Of a stretch of DNA of 64,000 nucleotides, positions 33,264 through 43,823 are shown piece after piece (within the stretch, counting starts at the first letter, position 1; every line of letters begins with the position of its first letter). Source of the stretch: Setomelanomma holmii. Taxonomy: Eukaryota > Ascomycota > Dothideomycetes > Pleosporales > Phaeosphaeriaceae. The notes under the pieces were generated by a model. The model searched no databases and was not told the DNA's origin. It saw nothing but the letters and a program-made list of their open reading frames with translations. Location of the stretch: contig ML978243.1 in assembly GCA_010015745.1 (NCBI GenBank), positions 62,001 through 126,000 of the forward strand. Direction: 5' to 3'. Position numbers and translations under genes: made by a program.

Positions 33264-33542
33264 TCATCCTAGTCGCCTCCGCCCTAGCCCTTGGAGCCAG
33301 ACCTCATACTCTGGCCTCTCCCTTTCCTCCTTCAAATTCTGCTGCCTCTTTTTCTCCGCCTTGGCGGCTGCAGCTTCTTCTCTCTCCAGCTCCTCGAAGA
33401 TAATGCCTGATATGACGAAGACCACAGCCACTAGGTAGAGCACCGCGTGCGCCATAAACTTTCTGTACAACCACCATCCGACGGCGCGGCTGATAGCAAG
33501 AACATGTTGTACCCACGGGCTTTGCAGTATGTCTTCGTGCAT
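33264..33542 (-). CDS. 92-aa single-pass membrane protein
   Basis: From the ATG at 33542. One strong transmembrane helix (AVLYLVAVVFVISGIIF, about residues 33-49) is followed by a charged helix (EELEREEAAAAKAEKKRQQ). Topology and the charged tail are unlike a random ORF. In-frame ATG at 33608 is possible. No family recognised. Confidence 0.42.
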   Translation of the reverse strand: MHEDILQSPWVQHVLAISRAVGWWLYRKFMAHAVLYLVAVVFVISGIIFEELEREEAAAAKAEKKRQQNLKEERERPEYEVWLQGLGRRRLG

Positions 33543-33608
33543 GACTGGAGAGCGAGAGATGGTTCGAGAGTGTGACGGTATAAATACCTTGTATACGGAA
33601 CAGTACAC

Positions 33609-34440
33609 AAGGTCGGCCTTTTTGTACCGTTACAGAGAGCCACGTACTGCAGCATACATCTGATCGATCGGCGGTCGTGCAAAGGATGTGAAAGGTGCTG
33701 ATGCTGTCGTCGAAATAATGCGAGGAGCTTGTGATCCATGTTGATTGCGATCTCTGACTTACATCTGTTTACTGATGATGCTTTCTGGTTGCGAATTGAT
33801 GCACGATAAGCTCAAGGCGTCTGTGAAAGGCTGACGTCTTCGCGCAGGGGCGAGAAACTTTCGACTCGTGCTATTTCTGGATATATCGAGGGTATCCGCG
33901 CTGAAGTATCACTCATGAAGACTGCAAGCTATATGGGTGCGATAAGAATGAAAGAAAGCCGTGCGTGTAGCTGAACTAAGCGATGAGTGACTGGCATGAC
34001 TGTAGAGCGGTCAAGAAATGCTTTTGTGGGTCAAGCGCTCATGAGGATGCACTGTGGCAGTTTCATGGTCGTATTTTCGTGCTTTCCTGATATGTGAGCT
34101 ACCAAAAAGGTACAGTGTGCAGAATAGGCATAGTGGGCGTAGGATAGCATATATACTCGTCACATTTAACCGTTGAGCTCTTGTTGATCATCATTGACAC
34201 GGGCAAGAACCACGCTAAAGCAATGATGACTCAACGATACCTGCCATTCACTTCGAGCTATTCTTTTGGAACCCTACGCTGCATGGTGTGAATGAACTGT
34301 ACGCGTGCCGAGCACGAGCAAATCCTAACTGCTGATTGACAAGCTTTGTACCTTTCCAATATTTTGAGCCCGCTTTCATCCTTGACTTGCAGTCCAGTTC
34401 CATAACTTCCATAACTTACATCACTCCAGCCAGTCTTTCA
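33609..34440. other. intergenic, AT-richer, no gene seen
   Basis: No ORF above about 60 codons with coding character; no repeat I can delimit. Confidence 0.4.
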
Positions 34441-34905
34441 CCCAGGTACTCTCACTATTGCTCTAATTCAGCGCAGATCGCCTGTATCAGGCAATATAGA
34501 TGAGGCAATCGATGCGCTTGTTAGCCAGGAAAGCGCCTACAACGAGCTACGTGACGAGTACGATAGTTGGCGCAAGTACGAGCCAAAGTGGACACGGCAG
34601 CAGTTTAAAGGTAGTAATAGCGTTATCAGCTATTAGCTCTTTTTGGCGCCTAAATACCCAAACCTCAGCCGCCTCGCAATTAATATACTCACTATCCTAG
34701 CGTCAAGCTGCGACTGCGAGCGCATGTTTAGCGAACTTGGCAACCTATCAGAACTACGACGACGCAAGATTAGGCCTCAATTACTTGCTGTACTTTAGCT
34801 TATACAATCGTGGGTGAGAGCTAGAGTAGTGTTGCCCACTGAGCGCGAGACAGAAGCTTGTTCTGACAAAGAGATAGCAGAAACTTTCAATATATGCAAC
34901 TAGGA
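34441..34905 (+). mobile_element. hAT-family transposase remnant (C-terminal dimerisation region)
   Basis: One frame reads through LRDEYDSWRKYEPKW, then TAG, then LFLAPKYPNLSRLAINILTI and SSCDCERMFSELGNL, then TAG, then LIQSWVRARV. The SSCDCERxFS block is the classic hAT dimerisation signature. Both stops are explained by single C:G to T:A changes in CpA/TpG context (Trp TGG to TAG; Gln CAG to TAG), the RIP pattern. The catalytic region upstream is absent. AT-rich sequence to about 35095 with GATTGATTTGATTG-like words may be the old right end, but I cannot find a matching left end. Confidence 0.75.
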
Positions 34906-35099
34906 TCACTCCCCACTGTGATTGCTATACAAAATAATCTTGAGAGCACACAAATTTATCAATCTTCAATCAACTTGCAATCAAATAGCTCTCTCGCTGT
35001 CTAACAATTGAATCAAACAATCCGCTCGCTTAGAGCGATGCAATTAAATCAATTCTATGCCTTATATTTGATTGATTTGATTGTTGGAATGTCTGGTAG

Positions 35100-35369
35100 G
35101 CAGTGCAGAAGTGATTGTGGAAGAGAAGTGAAGGGAAGCTCTGGCTCCATGGTACGTTCTCGCAAAACACACTGTGCACGCTGTAAAATGGGCAAGAGCA
35201 AACAGAGGTGAAGGTGACGTCAATGTTACAGATTACAAATCCTGGTCGCAGGACATATAGAGGGAGGAAGGCTGAGGTAGATCCTGGGACAACCGTCGGT
35301 GGCTGGGTTGCACCTCGCATGCCGCATCTGGGATCTACAGATGGAGGAAGCATGGTCATCTTTTGGCAA
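35100..35369. other. intergenic after the hAT remnant
   Basis: Short stretch of less than 300 bases between the hAT relic and the alpha/beta hydrolase pseudogene; nothing recognised. Confidence 0.3.
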
Positions 35370-36240
35370 TCACTGTGTCTTCGATGTGATTAAGGCATCA
35401 TTACGAAGACCCATTATCAACACACCTTCATTCCAGCCACCCTGCCACTGCAAAACAGGCGTCTGTGAGGACCTCCAGGGGATCAGAACCGGCTCGCAGT
35501 GAGTATAGACAGCAATCACGACTTGCAGAATGCATGGAGCTTTCCGCAGATCACCGATGCGCCAGCCATACAGGCCTGCTTGACTATGCGTAACGATGTG
35601 CGCCACACCAATTTTATCAAGTAGCGCGGTATACACATGCGCATTTTGCGCCTCCGAAATCATAGTGTCGGTTTGGAATTGCGCTTGCGCGGCATAGAAC
35701 GCATCAAAGATCGGGTCGCCGACTCTACCCGTTCCTGGCCACTGAGTATGCAGCTTTGCTTGTGACCACTATCCTTGATTCTCCGTATCAATGAAGGGGC
35801 TCTCGACCGCGCTGGTGCTGAAAGCATACATTGACCCAATGGATGGGTTCCAGGCGGAGCGGCCGCGCATTGGCTGGTCGCTGATACACAATGTACCCGG
35901 CATCGAGGAAGAATGAAGCCCATCCTGGACGACCATCCGGTGTTTCTAGCCAGGTGTTGCCTGTTTGTCCTGCTCCATGGATGAAGATGATTGGCACGTG
36001 CTATGTCATGGCTAGTGGTGTCAGCTTCTCGACGTAGATCCGACCGACCATGTACTGAGAAGTCACGTTTCCAATCTAACGATATTAATGCCTGTGTTGG
36101 GTAGAGACCTGTGCGCCAACAGTAATGTTCTTATATTGCCCGCCGATGTAGAAGAAGTCCCGTCGTGGCTTATCACTTTCCGCATTGACGAAAGTGACTG
36201 CAAGCAGCATTTGAAGCATTTTCAGCAGAATGAGTCCGAG
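35370..36240 (-). pseudogene. broken secreted alpha/beta hydrolase gene
   Basis: From about 36240 leftwards: signal-like MLQMLLAVTFVNA, then RRDFFYIGGQYKNITVGAQ, a likely intron (GTCTCT..TCTCAG), YMVGRIYVEKLTP, an in-frame TAG near 36002, then IIFIHGAGQTGNTWLETPDG (oxyanion region), DAGYIVY, a frame change near 35885 into SDQPMRGRSAWNPSIG, a second TAG near 35775, and HIVTHSQAGLYGWRIGDL with the nucleophile elbow (Ser in HSQAG). The order of motifs matches a family of fungal secreted alpha/beta hydrolases. Two stops and one frame change, with no rescuing introns, mark it as a pseudogene. The region after 35530 no longer matches the family. Confidence 0.7.
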
Positions 36241-36672
36241 TCGCGGCGACACATTCGTCTGGGTCAATCTTGGAGAAGGCAGGAGGGGGGAAAGGTGCAT
36301 GAGGCGGACGCACCGGAAAAAGCAAACTGCTTGTGCCGCCCACTTCTCCTCAACCTCTCGAAAGCCACAAACAGTCGATTCCATTGTGATGCTGCAAATG
36401 TCTCTAACAACTTTGTTGATCAATTCTTCATCGGTACAAGGGTGTATTCCGCTATCAGGCTTGGCGCACGTCTGAGCTCAACGCGAAAATGACGTGTAGT
36501 CACTTTCTCTTCCTTACACACATGCAAAACTTCAGCGAATCCAGATAATCGATCATATACATAGCCTCGCGTGATCATTGCCTATTCGAATCAGAACAGC
36601 GATGGGTTGAACCAGATACGGCCAAGACGCGCCCAAGGAAGACGCGTGCTGCGAGGTATAGCTTGAGGCTAT

Positions 36673-37814
36673 CTAATACGTTGCAGGCTGGATGCTCAGT
36701 CGACCGCCATCTGTAAGCAGCACATTACCATTGACATAGCCTCCAGCACGGCTTGCCAGAAACAGGATCGCGCCCGCCATGTCCTTTACGTCTCCGGCTC
36801 TTTCTGCGGGTATGAAATCCTCGGAAAACTTTTCGTATGCTCCGTCCTTGACGAGTAGGTCACCCATCTCGCTTGGATACACTTTACCTGGTCAGCAACT
36901 ACACGTCTCGAGAGGGGCGGAAACGGAGCAAAACTTACATCCTGGCGCTATAACGTTTGCTCGAATACCATATGGCACGAGCTTCGTCGCGAATTGCTTC
37001 GTGATATGAACAGTTGCGGCTTTGGAACCACTGTATGGGAAGCCGGCCATTGGCATTCGGTTGAACGCCCCGGCACTGACTACCGACACGAACTGCGACT
37101 TCTGCTCGACATTGCCAGCTTTGTTGCCTTTATCAAGCAACTCGACTTTGGAACCACTGTATGGGAAGCCGGCCATTGGCATTCGGTTGAACGCCCCGGC
37201 ACTGACTACCGACACGAACTGCGACTTCTGCTCGACATTGCCAGCTTTGTTGCCTTTATCAAGCAACTCGAGAAAGGCGACCATCGTCAGAAACACAGCT
37301 GTGGTGTTGACAGCGTACGTTCGGTTGTATTCATCGACATCCCAATCGTTAAGATAGTCCCGAAACTCTATGAGCGATGCGTCTTTCTTCAGTCTCAGTA
37401 ACGTTGGTCCAGTAATAACAGACTTTGCTATCACAAGATTGACATAGCCAGACCTTTCGCTGACAATCTGGGCCGCAGCTGCAAGATCGGACTCGATCGT
37501 TACGTCGGCTCGGATGGTGCGAATGTTGCCGTGCTTCTGCAAAACGTATGTTAAGCAAACTGGCTAGTCAGCGAGAGAGATTATGGACACATACCGCCGT
37601 ACTCGCAGCCTTCTCTAAGACCTCCTGTCGTCTTCCGAGGATGTACACGATGGCGCCATTGGCTTCGAGGGCCTGCGCCAGCATCAAGCCAATTCCTGGA
37701 AATGTGTTAGTCTACTGACTGATGGGGTGCTACTGGCTTGCCTGTTCCTCCATCGGTTATGACAGCGACGAGACCATTGACGCCGAAAAGGCTGGCGGGA
37801 TTGAGGTCAGACAT
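36673..37814 (-). CDS. short-chain dehydrogenase/reductase with internal duplication
   Basis: Exons 37814..37742, 37695..37595, 37536..36939 and 36881..36673 give 326 aa. Intron 1 begins GC (GCAAGC) and ends CCAG, a GC-AG intron; it joins GGT|GIG of the dinucleotide loop (ITDGGTGIGLMLAQAL). Intron 3 probably uses an AAG acceptor, giving NVIAPGLYPSEM. Other SDR marks: NxAG-like region (VNLVIAKSVI), VVSAGAF, YSGSK, and C-terminal VNGNVLLTDGG. A 42-codon block holding the catalytic Ser and YxxxK motif occurs twice in tandem, exactly. Without it the protein would be 284 aa, normal for the family. Two catalytic segments in series would probably disrupt the fold, so the allele may be inactive. Substrate unknown. 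Confidence 0.8.
37020..37271. repeat. exact tandem duplication, 2 x 126 bp, inside the SDR gene
   Basis: Copies 37020..37145 and 37146..37271 are identical base for base. 126 bp is 42 codons, so the frame is kept. Each copy encodes ELLDKGNKAGNVEQKSQFVS through PYSGSK with the SDR catalytic Ser, Tyr and Lys. Confidence 0.95.
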
Positions 37815-38704
37815 GTTCTAAATGTGATGGTGCTTTGTGCTGCTTCCAAAAACGGTCCTTCCTAACCAACTTATACGATTGAGAAGATGATCTTACTTTG
37901 TAAAATTGACGCTCGATCACATCTTCTGACCTAACGATAAAGTCGATGTTTAGGACACTGTTGTCCATTATGTCCGCTCCTCGCGCTGACGTGATTATGC
38001 CCAGCAGCCGCACTGAGTAATGCAATAAGCTCGTGCGATCACTTCCCGCACCTCTCGACGTACCCAAGCAGCATGTTGAGTTTCACATCGCGAAAAGGCC
38101 TCGTGAAGTCTTCTGGCTATCTTCTTAGTGCTCTTCGATGTACGATAACTGACCACGAAAGTAAGCGAGCTCGTACAGCATGCTGTGGGATCAGTTTCTT
38201 GATGACAGGCTTAGCATAGACTGCGCAGCAATGATCGCACAATCTGGTGGCAGGTTGTACGACATCGTACGATCTCCCTTCTGAAAGTAGGCAGAGCATT
38301 ATATTTGACAACTCTGCGGTGCCTCATGCCCATGTCTACACCAAGCTCTCTGAAGACGTTCAACACATCGGGGTTACGCGCGAGTTGCGAGTATGGTTGC
38401 ATCTTGCGGAGCTGAGGTCAAGCACATCCCGATTTGGCCACGGGCGGGGCAGCTGCTGACTTCCGACCGTTCCTCACGACCGCCGCGTTGTCGGGGCGTT
38501 TATCCTGATCTTTGCAGTTGCAACCGTCCCAGACGGTTCTGAATAGTCGTTTGTATATCGGTACCGTGAATGTAGTGCTACATCGCACCGGCAAACTGGC
38601 GACTCGGCGCCTCTCCACAAATCGCTTGCCTGGCCGAACAGGCAACAGCACCAGATTTAAGTCTCGTATCACATACTAGACAGCTTCGACTGTCCTCACT
38701 CAAC
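37815..38704. other. intergenic, divergent promoters
   Basis: Between the SDR start (minus) and the F-box start (plus). Only short ORFs. Confidence 0.4.
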
Positions 38705-39821
38705 ATGTCTGCAACTTCAATAGAAAAGCTTCCCGTGGAGCTTCTACAACCTATTTTCTTCGCATCCGGTTACAACACTGCTCTTCTTCTCGCTTCGCCC
38801 CGCATCAGCGTAAGGCTGTCGAGCGAATATGTTTATGGACCGGTCTGCGATTACCACCTCACAAATGTTTCGAATGACCGTGCTCGCCAGCTCGAGTCCC
38901 AGACGCTCATCTTCGCAAGCAGATGGATGACTTGGTCGTACTTCAAGTCATGGATCATGAGAGCCTTCGCATCAAAAGGATGCTTGTGCGGCATGACCCC
39001 AGATGAAGGTTGTTTCGATGCTCAATGGCCGCCGAACTTCGAAGATGGTACGCAAATGGTCTTTTCTAGGAGTCACCTGCCACGTCTGGCATTTGTCAAA
39101 GCACGCATCCCAAGGAAACTGTTACAGGGGTCGTGGACGTCGGACAAAGTCCAGTTCCTACGATTTCTACTCTGGCTCACGAGCATGACAATCGACTGGC
39201 GCAAAGCTGAGGTCCGCGAGGCTGCAATCAATGGACGGCACCAAGCAATTCTTGAGCATAATCTCGAAGCCGTCGAGCTTTTCAACCACAATCGCCGCCT
39301 CGGCAAAGTCGCTAGTCTCTCTACGGTCCGTTTCGCCGTGATTGAAGGTGACTGCAATAGATCTATAGTCTACGACGCGATGTACACCGCTCAAATGTGG
39401 GGATCCGGCATTTCCTGGGAATGCGCCGAGCTCGACCAATGGTGCGAAGGGCGCACGAAGACTGGCGACCCCAAAGGTCTATGGCTCAAAACGAAATTGG
39501 TAGAATTGCGGGCACCATCGAGAGTCGGGAACATCTATCAAGACGAAGGTCTGGGCTACAGATGCTTGCCTGGCGGCGAGCTTGATCAATGTGCGGGGGA
39601 TTATGAGGGTGGAGCCGACGACCGACTCGTTGTGAAGCAGCACAAATGGCACCAGGTCAGTTACGTTTATTCTTTCTTGCGATGGTCGTTTTGCCAGTGA
39701 ATTTGACGAGCCTCCGGATCGCGTCTGGAACCTCACGCCACGTCAGCCATGCCCAAAGGCAGTCACGCTCATGTACACCCGAGGCGGAGAAGGATACTTA
39801 TACGGTCGTAAAAACCAATGA
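38705..39821 (+). CDS. F-box domain protein
   Basis: Starts at 38705 (MSATSIEKLPVELLQPIFFA), a standard N-terminal F-box, followed by a Trp- and Arg-rich body with several Cys (GCLCGMTPDEGC). Read unspliced it ends at 39700 with 331 aa. A 55-bp intron 39656..39710 (GTCAGT..GACGAG) would replace the last residues by PPDRVWNLTPRQP and end at 39821, giving 353 aa; the alternative end looks more coding, but branch spacing is poor. It is likely a substrate receptor of an SCF complex. Start context is good (caacATGT). Confidence 0.68.
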
Positions 39822-40104
39822 CAAGTGAGGGTTACGTCAGAGTAAGTTATATTCGACTGTATCTTGAACATACTTCTGACTAGGCTAGTGACTCTACTTT
39901 CCAGATCTCTCCTACAGAATGGAGACTTACAGACAGTACCCTTTGATCATCTTGGGCAGGACGTGAAGTCCAAACGGCTCGCCTCAGAAAAATTGGAATG
40001 GTCCATCACATGCTGAGACATTCCAAGGAGGTTATACTAAGCATCAATGCTGCCTATATGCACGGGGTTACACACGACCTGAGATGTGAGAGTTACTGCA
40101 GGGT

Positions 40105-41748
40105 TTGGACGATCATCAATATCGCGGACGTTCCTACGCAATTCACATTGCTGGTTCCAGCTTCCCCCGAAGGACAGTTTTATTGCTGCTAGTGCCTACT
40201 TCCAAGAAACGGTCACCCCGCCCCCTGATCGATATGCGGCCCTGGGACGCTGTTGTATACATTATTATAGCATGTGCCAACGAACAGCCGCATTTCCCAA
40301 GGGAGGCTCGCAAACTCTTTCCTTCATCACGACGCTTCCTTGTCTGCTACGCGGCTGCTGACTCAACAACAAGGCTGAGAGGACGCTTGGTGCTCTGGGC
40401 TGGACTACAGTCCAAACGTACCAGGCGCGATGGGAATTTGCTTCTGGCGCCATCTGGCGAGATTGGCGTTCTGGCAGTCACTTCAAGCTTCGAATCCTGC
40501 AGGATGAGCGACCTGGTTTTCGCTTGGATGTCTGGAAGCCTATATCAACACAACCCGAGTCGACTGAACAGCCCAGAGGTAGTGGATTGCGATGGTTCAG
40601 GCGGCAGCTTTACTTTCATCATCTACAAGCTATGTATCAAGCCGGTGCTGATGACCTATCGAAACTGAGATTATATGCACATGTACGGGATGACTTTCAG
40701 TCTGAGCACAGCGCAGCAGAATCGCCAGGCTCTGAAGAGATCACCGGGCCACCAGTCAAACTAGGCGCACGATTGTCCACCATCTAAGGATAGCCGGCCG
40801 GACTACCGACTGCTTAGAGCTGTGGCGACCAATCTCGAAGCAAATATGGGAGCTGGCCAAGTCAAGACGTAATCCACATCACCGCCGGTGGCTCTGTCTC
40901 GACAATGTGCCACAGGTATGGCCTTCGACGTCGCCGTGTAAGTCGAGTCTCACCGGGGTGGCACGACGACGACCGAGTGCCAGAGAACTTACACACTGGT
41001 TCAGCATGCGCCACGTTGTTCGTTTGCTTCCGCATTGCACACCATCTGTCGTAATCTTTCCGTTGCTGACGTGTGTCTCGAAGTCAAGCCATGTCGTGTG
41101 GAACCCATCTCCGCTCAAGCGAGGAGGAAGAAGCCATGGTCACGGTTCTTTGATCCAGTCTTCGTTGCCCAATGGCGAAAGTGCTTGGTTCAAGCTTTCT
41201 AAACGTACCGATAACAGCACGTATTGCTTTGCGCTGCTTATCCCTGTTTCGAAGACCGGAGCTATAGCGGTTGAAGCCAGAATAAAAGCTCGGCGTTTTC
41301 AAAAAATGCAGAACATGGCCGCCTTTATTCGCGGCGAGGCAGTGGAATGCAGCGTGCGTCGAAATTCTCAATGGTCAACTGAAGGGACTGAACAGTCCCG
41401 ATGGGCGCACATACCTCATTCAGCGAGATCCCGAGCTCTTCCTTCGAACTCAGAACACTTTCATTCATTACGCTAATGACTTTGCACTCCGCGTCTTCTT
41501 TAACCAACATTACTTAGGACAATCGTCAATTCGGTTGGTTTGCTCTTACCGGCCACGGCAATTACAAGGAAGGTCTGCATGGCGTCTCACGCGGCGATCT
41601 CGGCAACTTCTGGAGTCACTCGCACGGCTCACATCATGCAGTTCGAGGGTACAAAGGACGCTGGCGGACCGCAGTCTGGTGCGATATGTGGATCCCGGAT
41701 TCGAAGTGTCAAGGTGTTGGAGAATGCACGTGTCAGACAAGCGATTAA
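40105..41748 (+). pseudogene. frame-switching coding remnant, family not recognised
   Basis: Successive stretches look protein-coding but in different frames: 40105-40368 (IDMRPWDAVVYIIIACANEQ, PHFPREARKLFPSS); 40372-40787 (AERTLGALGWTTVQTYQARW and WFRRQLYFHHLQAMYQAG); about 41050-41200 (RRKKPWSRFFDPVFVAQW); 41286-41517 (LNSPDGRTYLIQRDPELFLR, HYANDFALRVFFNQHY); and 41518-41748 (RQFGWFALTGHGNYKEGLHG). The last two adjoin with a one-base shift at a TTAG that might be an acceptor. Either this is a multi-exon gene I cannot splice, or a decayed gene. I do not recognise the family; the adjacent F-box gene on the same strand may be related. Confidence 0.35.
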
Positions 41749-41788
41749 GGCTTCATGCATCTAATCCGGAATCGGACAGCTTTGCAGA

Positions 41789-42450
41789 TTACAACTTGCT
41801 CTTGTTCTCGCGTCCTATAAAGCCAGCTATTGGCCGGATCTTCACTGCTTCCTGCGCGCTTGATATCGCTTTCTTTCCTGATTCAGATTCCTCGAACGCG
41901 CCGTATGCATCCCAACTATGTGCCACGTACTCTATTCTTACACCCTTTGTCTCATTATCTTCAACAACTACAACGGCATGTAGTTTGCTTGCACCCTCGG
42001 TGAAGTCGCTAACGCCTGACGATGTACTGTGCACGAGCACGATAGCAGGATTGAACGATACTGTAAGCGGCGATCCGGCTCTTTTGTTGTGTCTGATGGG
42101 GCAGTTGTGGACTTCCGGTGCTCCAGCCAATGCATCTCCAGTCGTGAAAAGCTGGATGAGGTCTTGTACGGGCTGCGTGGCTAGATGGGCGTCGCTTGCT
42201 GCCTGGTTTGCATACCTGGCTTTCATCAGATCACGAGACTTTGCTTGACTTATATAGCTAAAGCATACTCCTCAATCATATATATCTCGTTCCCTGCTTT
42301 ATCATCCACAGGCAGCGCGCAAACATATTGCAAGACCTCAGGCTCGTTGGGCGTTGTGAATGCGATGATCTTTCGGAACGCATCAATTGCTTTGTCACGC
42401 GACGCGGAGTCTTTGAAGACTAGTCTTGCGGTGGTGAGTATACCGGACAT
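41789..42450 (-). CDS. ABM/Dabb-like (antibiotic biosynthesis monooxygenase fold) protein, putative peroxisomal
   Basis: Exons 42450..42269 and 42215..41789 give 202 aa. The 53-bp intron begins and the second exon also begins with GTATGC, and the join restores IEEYANQAASDAHLATQPVQ. The N-terminal half (LTTARLVFKDSASRDKAIDA, NEIYMIEEYANQAASDAH) is the small ferredoxin-like fold of ABM/Dabb proteins; a second, more divergent copy seems to fill the C-terminal half (AVVVVEDNETKGVRIEYVAH). The protein ends in Ser-Lys-Leu, a canonical type 1 peroxisomal targeting signal. Function is unknown; many ABM-domain proteins act as small-molecule oxygenases or dimeric binding modules. Confidence 0.75.
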
Positions 42451-42840
42451 GTTCGAGAGAGGATACAGAGAAGTACTGTGCCTCTAAGGTAGGCATCATT
42501 GAAATTTTGTTCATTGAGGTTCCGTCAACCCCGCTAAAGCGGAAATGGTCGTTCCGAGACTCGGAATAAGATTTCCGCATCCTGCACAACCGTGTTCATG
42601 GTGTTGTACCCTTGTCCACAATGAAGCGCAGCATATAGCGGCATGTCAACGAGTCATTAGCCCCATGTTATGCCTGGCGATGAAGTTGAGATAAGATCTG
42701 CGGTACCTGCAGGAGACGATCACATCTTCACGTGCCATCGCGTATGATGACATCACCACTACTCGCTCTTTCTCCATGACGAGGACGCGTTTGCTAATTT
42801 TCGTGGACACTCACGTCGACAATCGCAACACGCAGTCTTC
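42451..42840. other. divergent promoter region
   Basis: Between the ABM-like gene (minus) and the methyltransferase-like gene (plus). No motif I would single out. Confidence 0.35.
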
Positions 42841-43816
42841 ATGTCCTTCTCTAGTTTCGCCCATTTCCTTCGCCCAGCTATTCGTCCCATCTGGCGCACA
42901 TACTCGTCCGTTGTCAATCGCCAAGTACCATATAATTTCTTCTCCATCTTCGGTATGGCGTCGGCTGCTTCTTTGAGCACCAGTAATGTTTTCTTCCCAG
43001 CAACGTCATACAAGCCTAGCTATGACCACTGGCCCTACGACGAGAGCGACTTCAAGCGCTATGATGAAGAGGATGACACCACGTTCTATCGACAGTCGCG
43101 ACTCGTCACGCACATTGACGATCCATCAATAGCGCGCTTGACAGAGTACTATAGCTCAGTCCTACCAGTCAAGGGCAAGATACTGGACATGTGCACGAGC
43201 TGGAAGAGCTTCTACCCTCTCGAGGCCAAGCAAGCCGTACAGCGCAAGGATCTTGAGGTGTTTGGCGTTGGGCTGAATGCAGAAGAAATGAAACTCAACG
43301 GCCTCTTTCAAGGCGCAAACCACTGGAGAGTACTGGACCTCAACAAGCCACCTCACGACGTTCGATCTGGTTGGCCCGAGCAGAACCTGAAGGTTGATGC
43401 TGTCACCTGCGTTGTGAGCATCGATTACCTCGTCAAGCCGTTAGAGATCTGTCGCAAGCTGCTAGAAGCGACGAACGAAGGTGGGACGGTGCACTTGGTC
43501 ATCAGCAATCGATGCTTCCCAAACAAAGTCGTTAGGAGATGGATGATGCTTAGCGAGAAGGGGAGGCTAGAATTGGTCGGTGGTGAGTTGAGATTGAAAT
43601 GCAGTACTTTTGGGCATAAGACTCGAAACTAACAACAGACTAGACTACCTTCACTTTTCAGGCTGGAAAGACGTCGAGATCGTCGACCTCTGCGCACGCG
43701 ACGAAAGCGGAATGCGTGTTACAGACGACCATGGCACCGTCCTGATTCGCTCCCCTCATCTGCCCGATCACCTGGACCCTCTCTGGGTAGTGCGAGGAAG
43801 GAAACGTAGCGGCTGA
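42841..43816 (+). CDS. SAM-dependent methyltransferase-like protein
   Basis: Exons 42841..43582 and 43644..43816 give 304 aa; the 61-bp intron runs GTGAGT, ACTAAC, GACTAG. The core is a class I methyltransferase Rossmann fold: motif I region GKILDMCTSWKSFYPL (the usual GxGxG is weak), then VFGVGLNAEEM, motif near DAVTCVVSIDYLVKPLEICR, and LLEATNEGGTVHLVISNRCF. The final exon carries SGWKDVEIVDL. The first 22 residues (MSFSSFAHFLRPAIRPIWRT) are basic and amphipathic, suggesting mitochondrial import. An internal ATG (MASAASLSTSN) would give a cytosolic form. Substrate unknown. Confidence 0.75.
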
Positions 43817-43823
43817 TTGTTTC

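Noticed and set aside
41535..42248. 237-codon plus-strand ORF
   Set aside because: Most of it is antisense to the spliced ABM-like gene; only its beginning overlaps the coding-like remnant.
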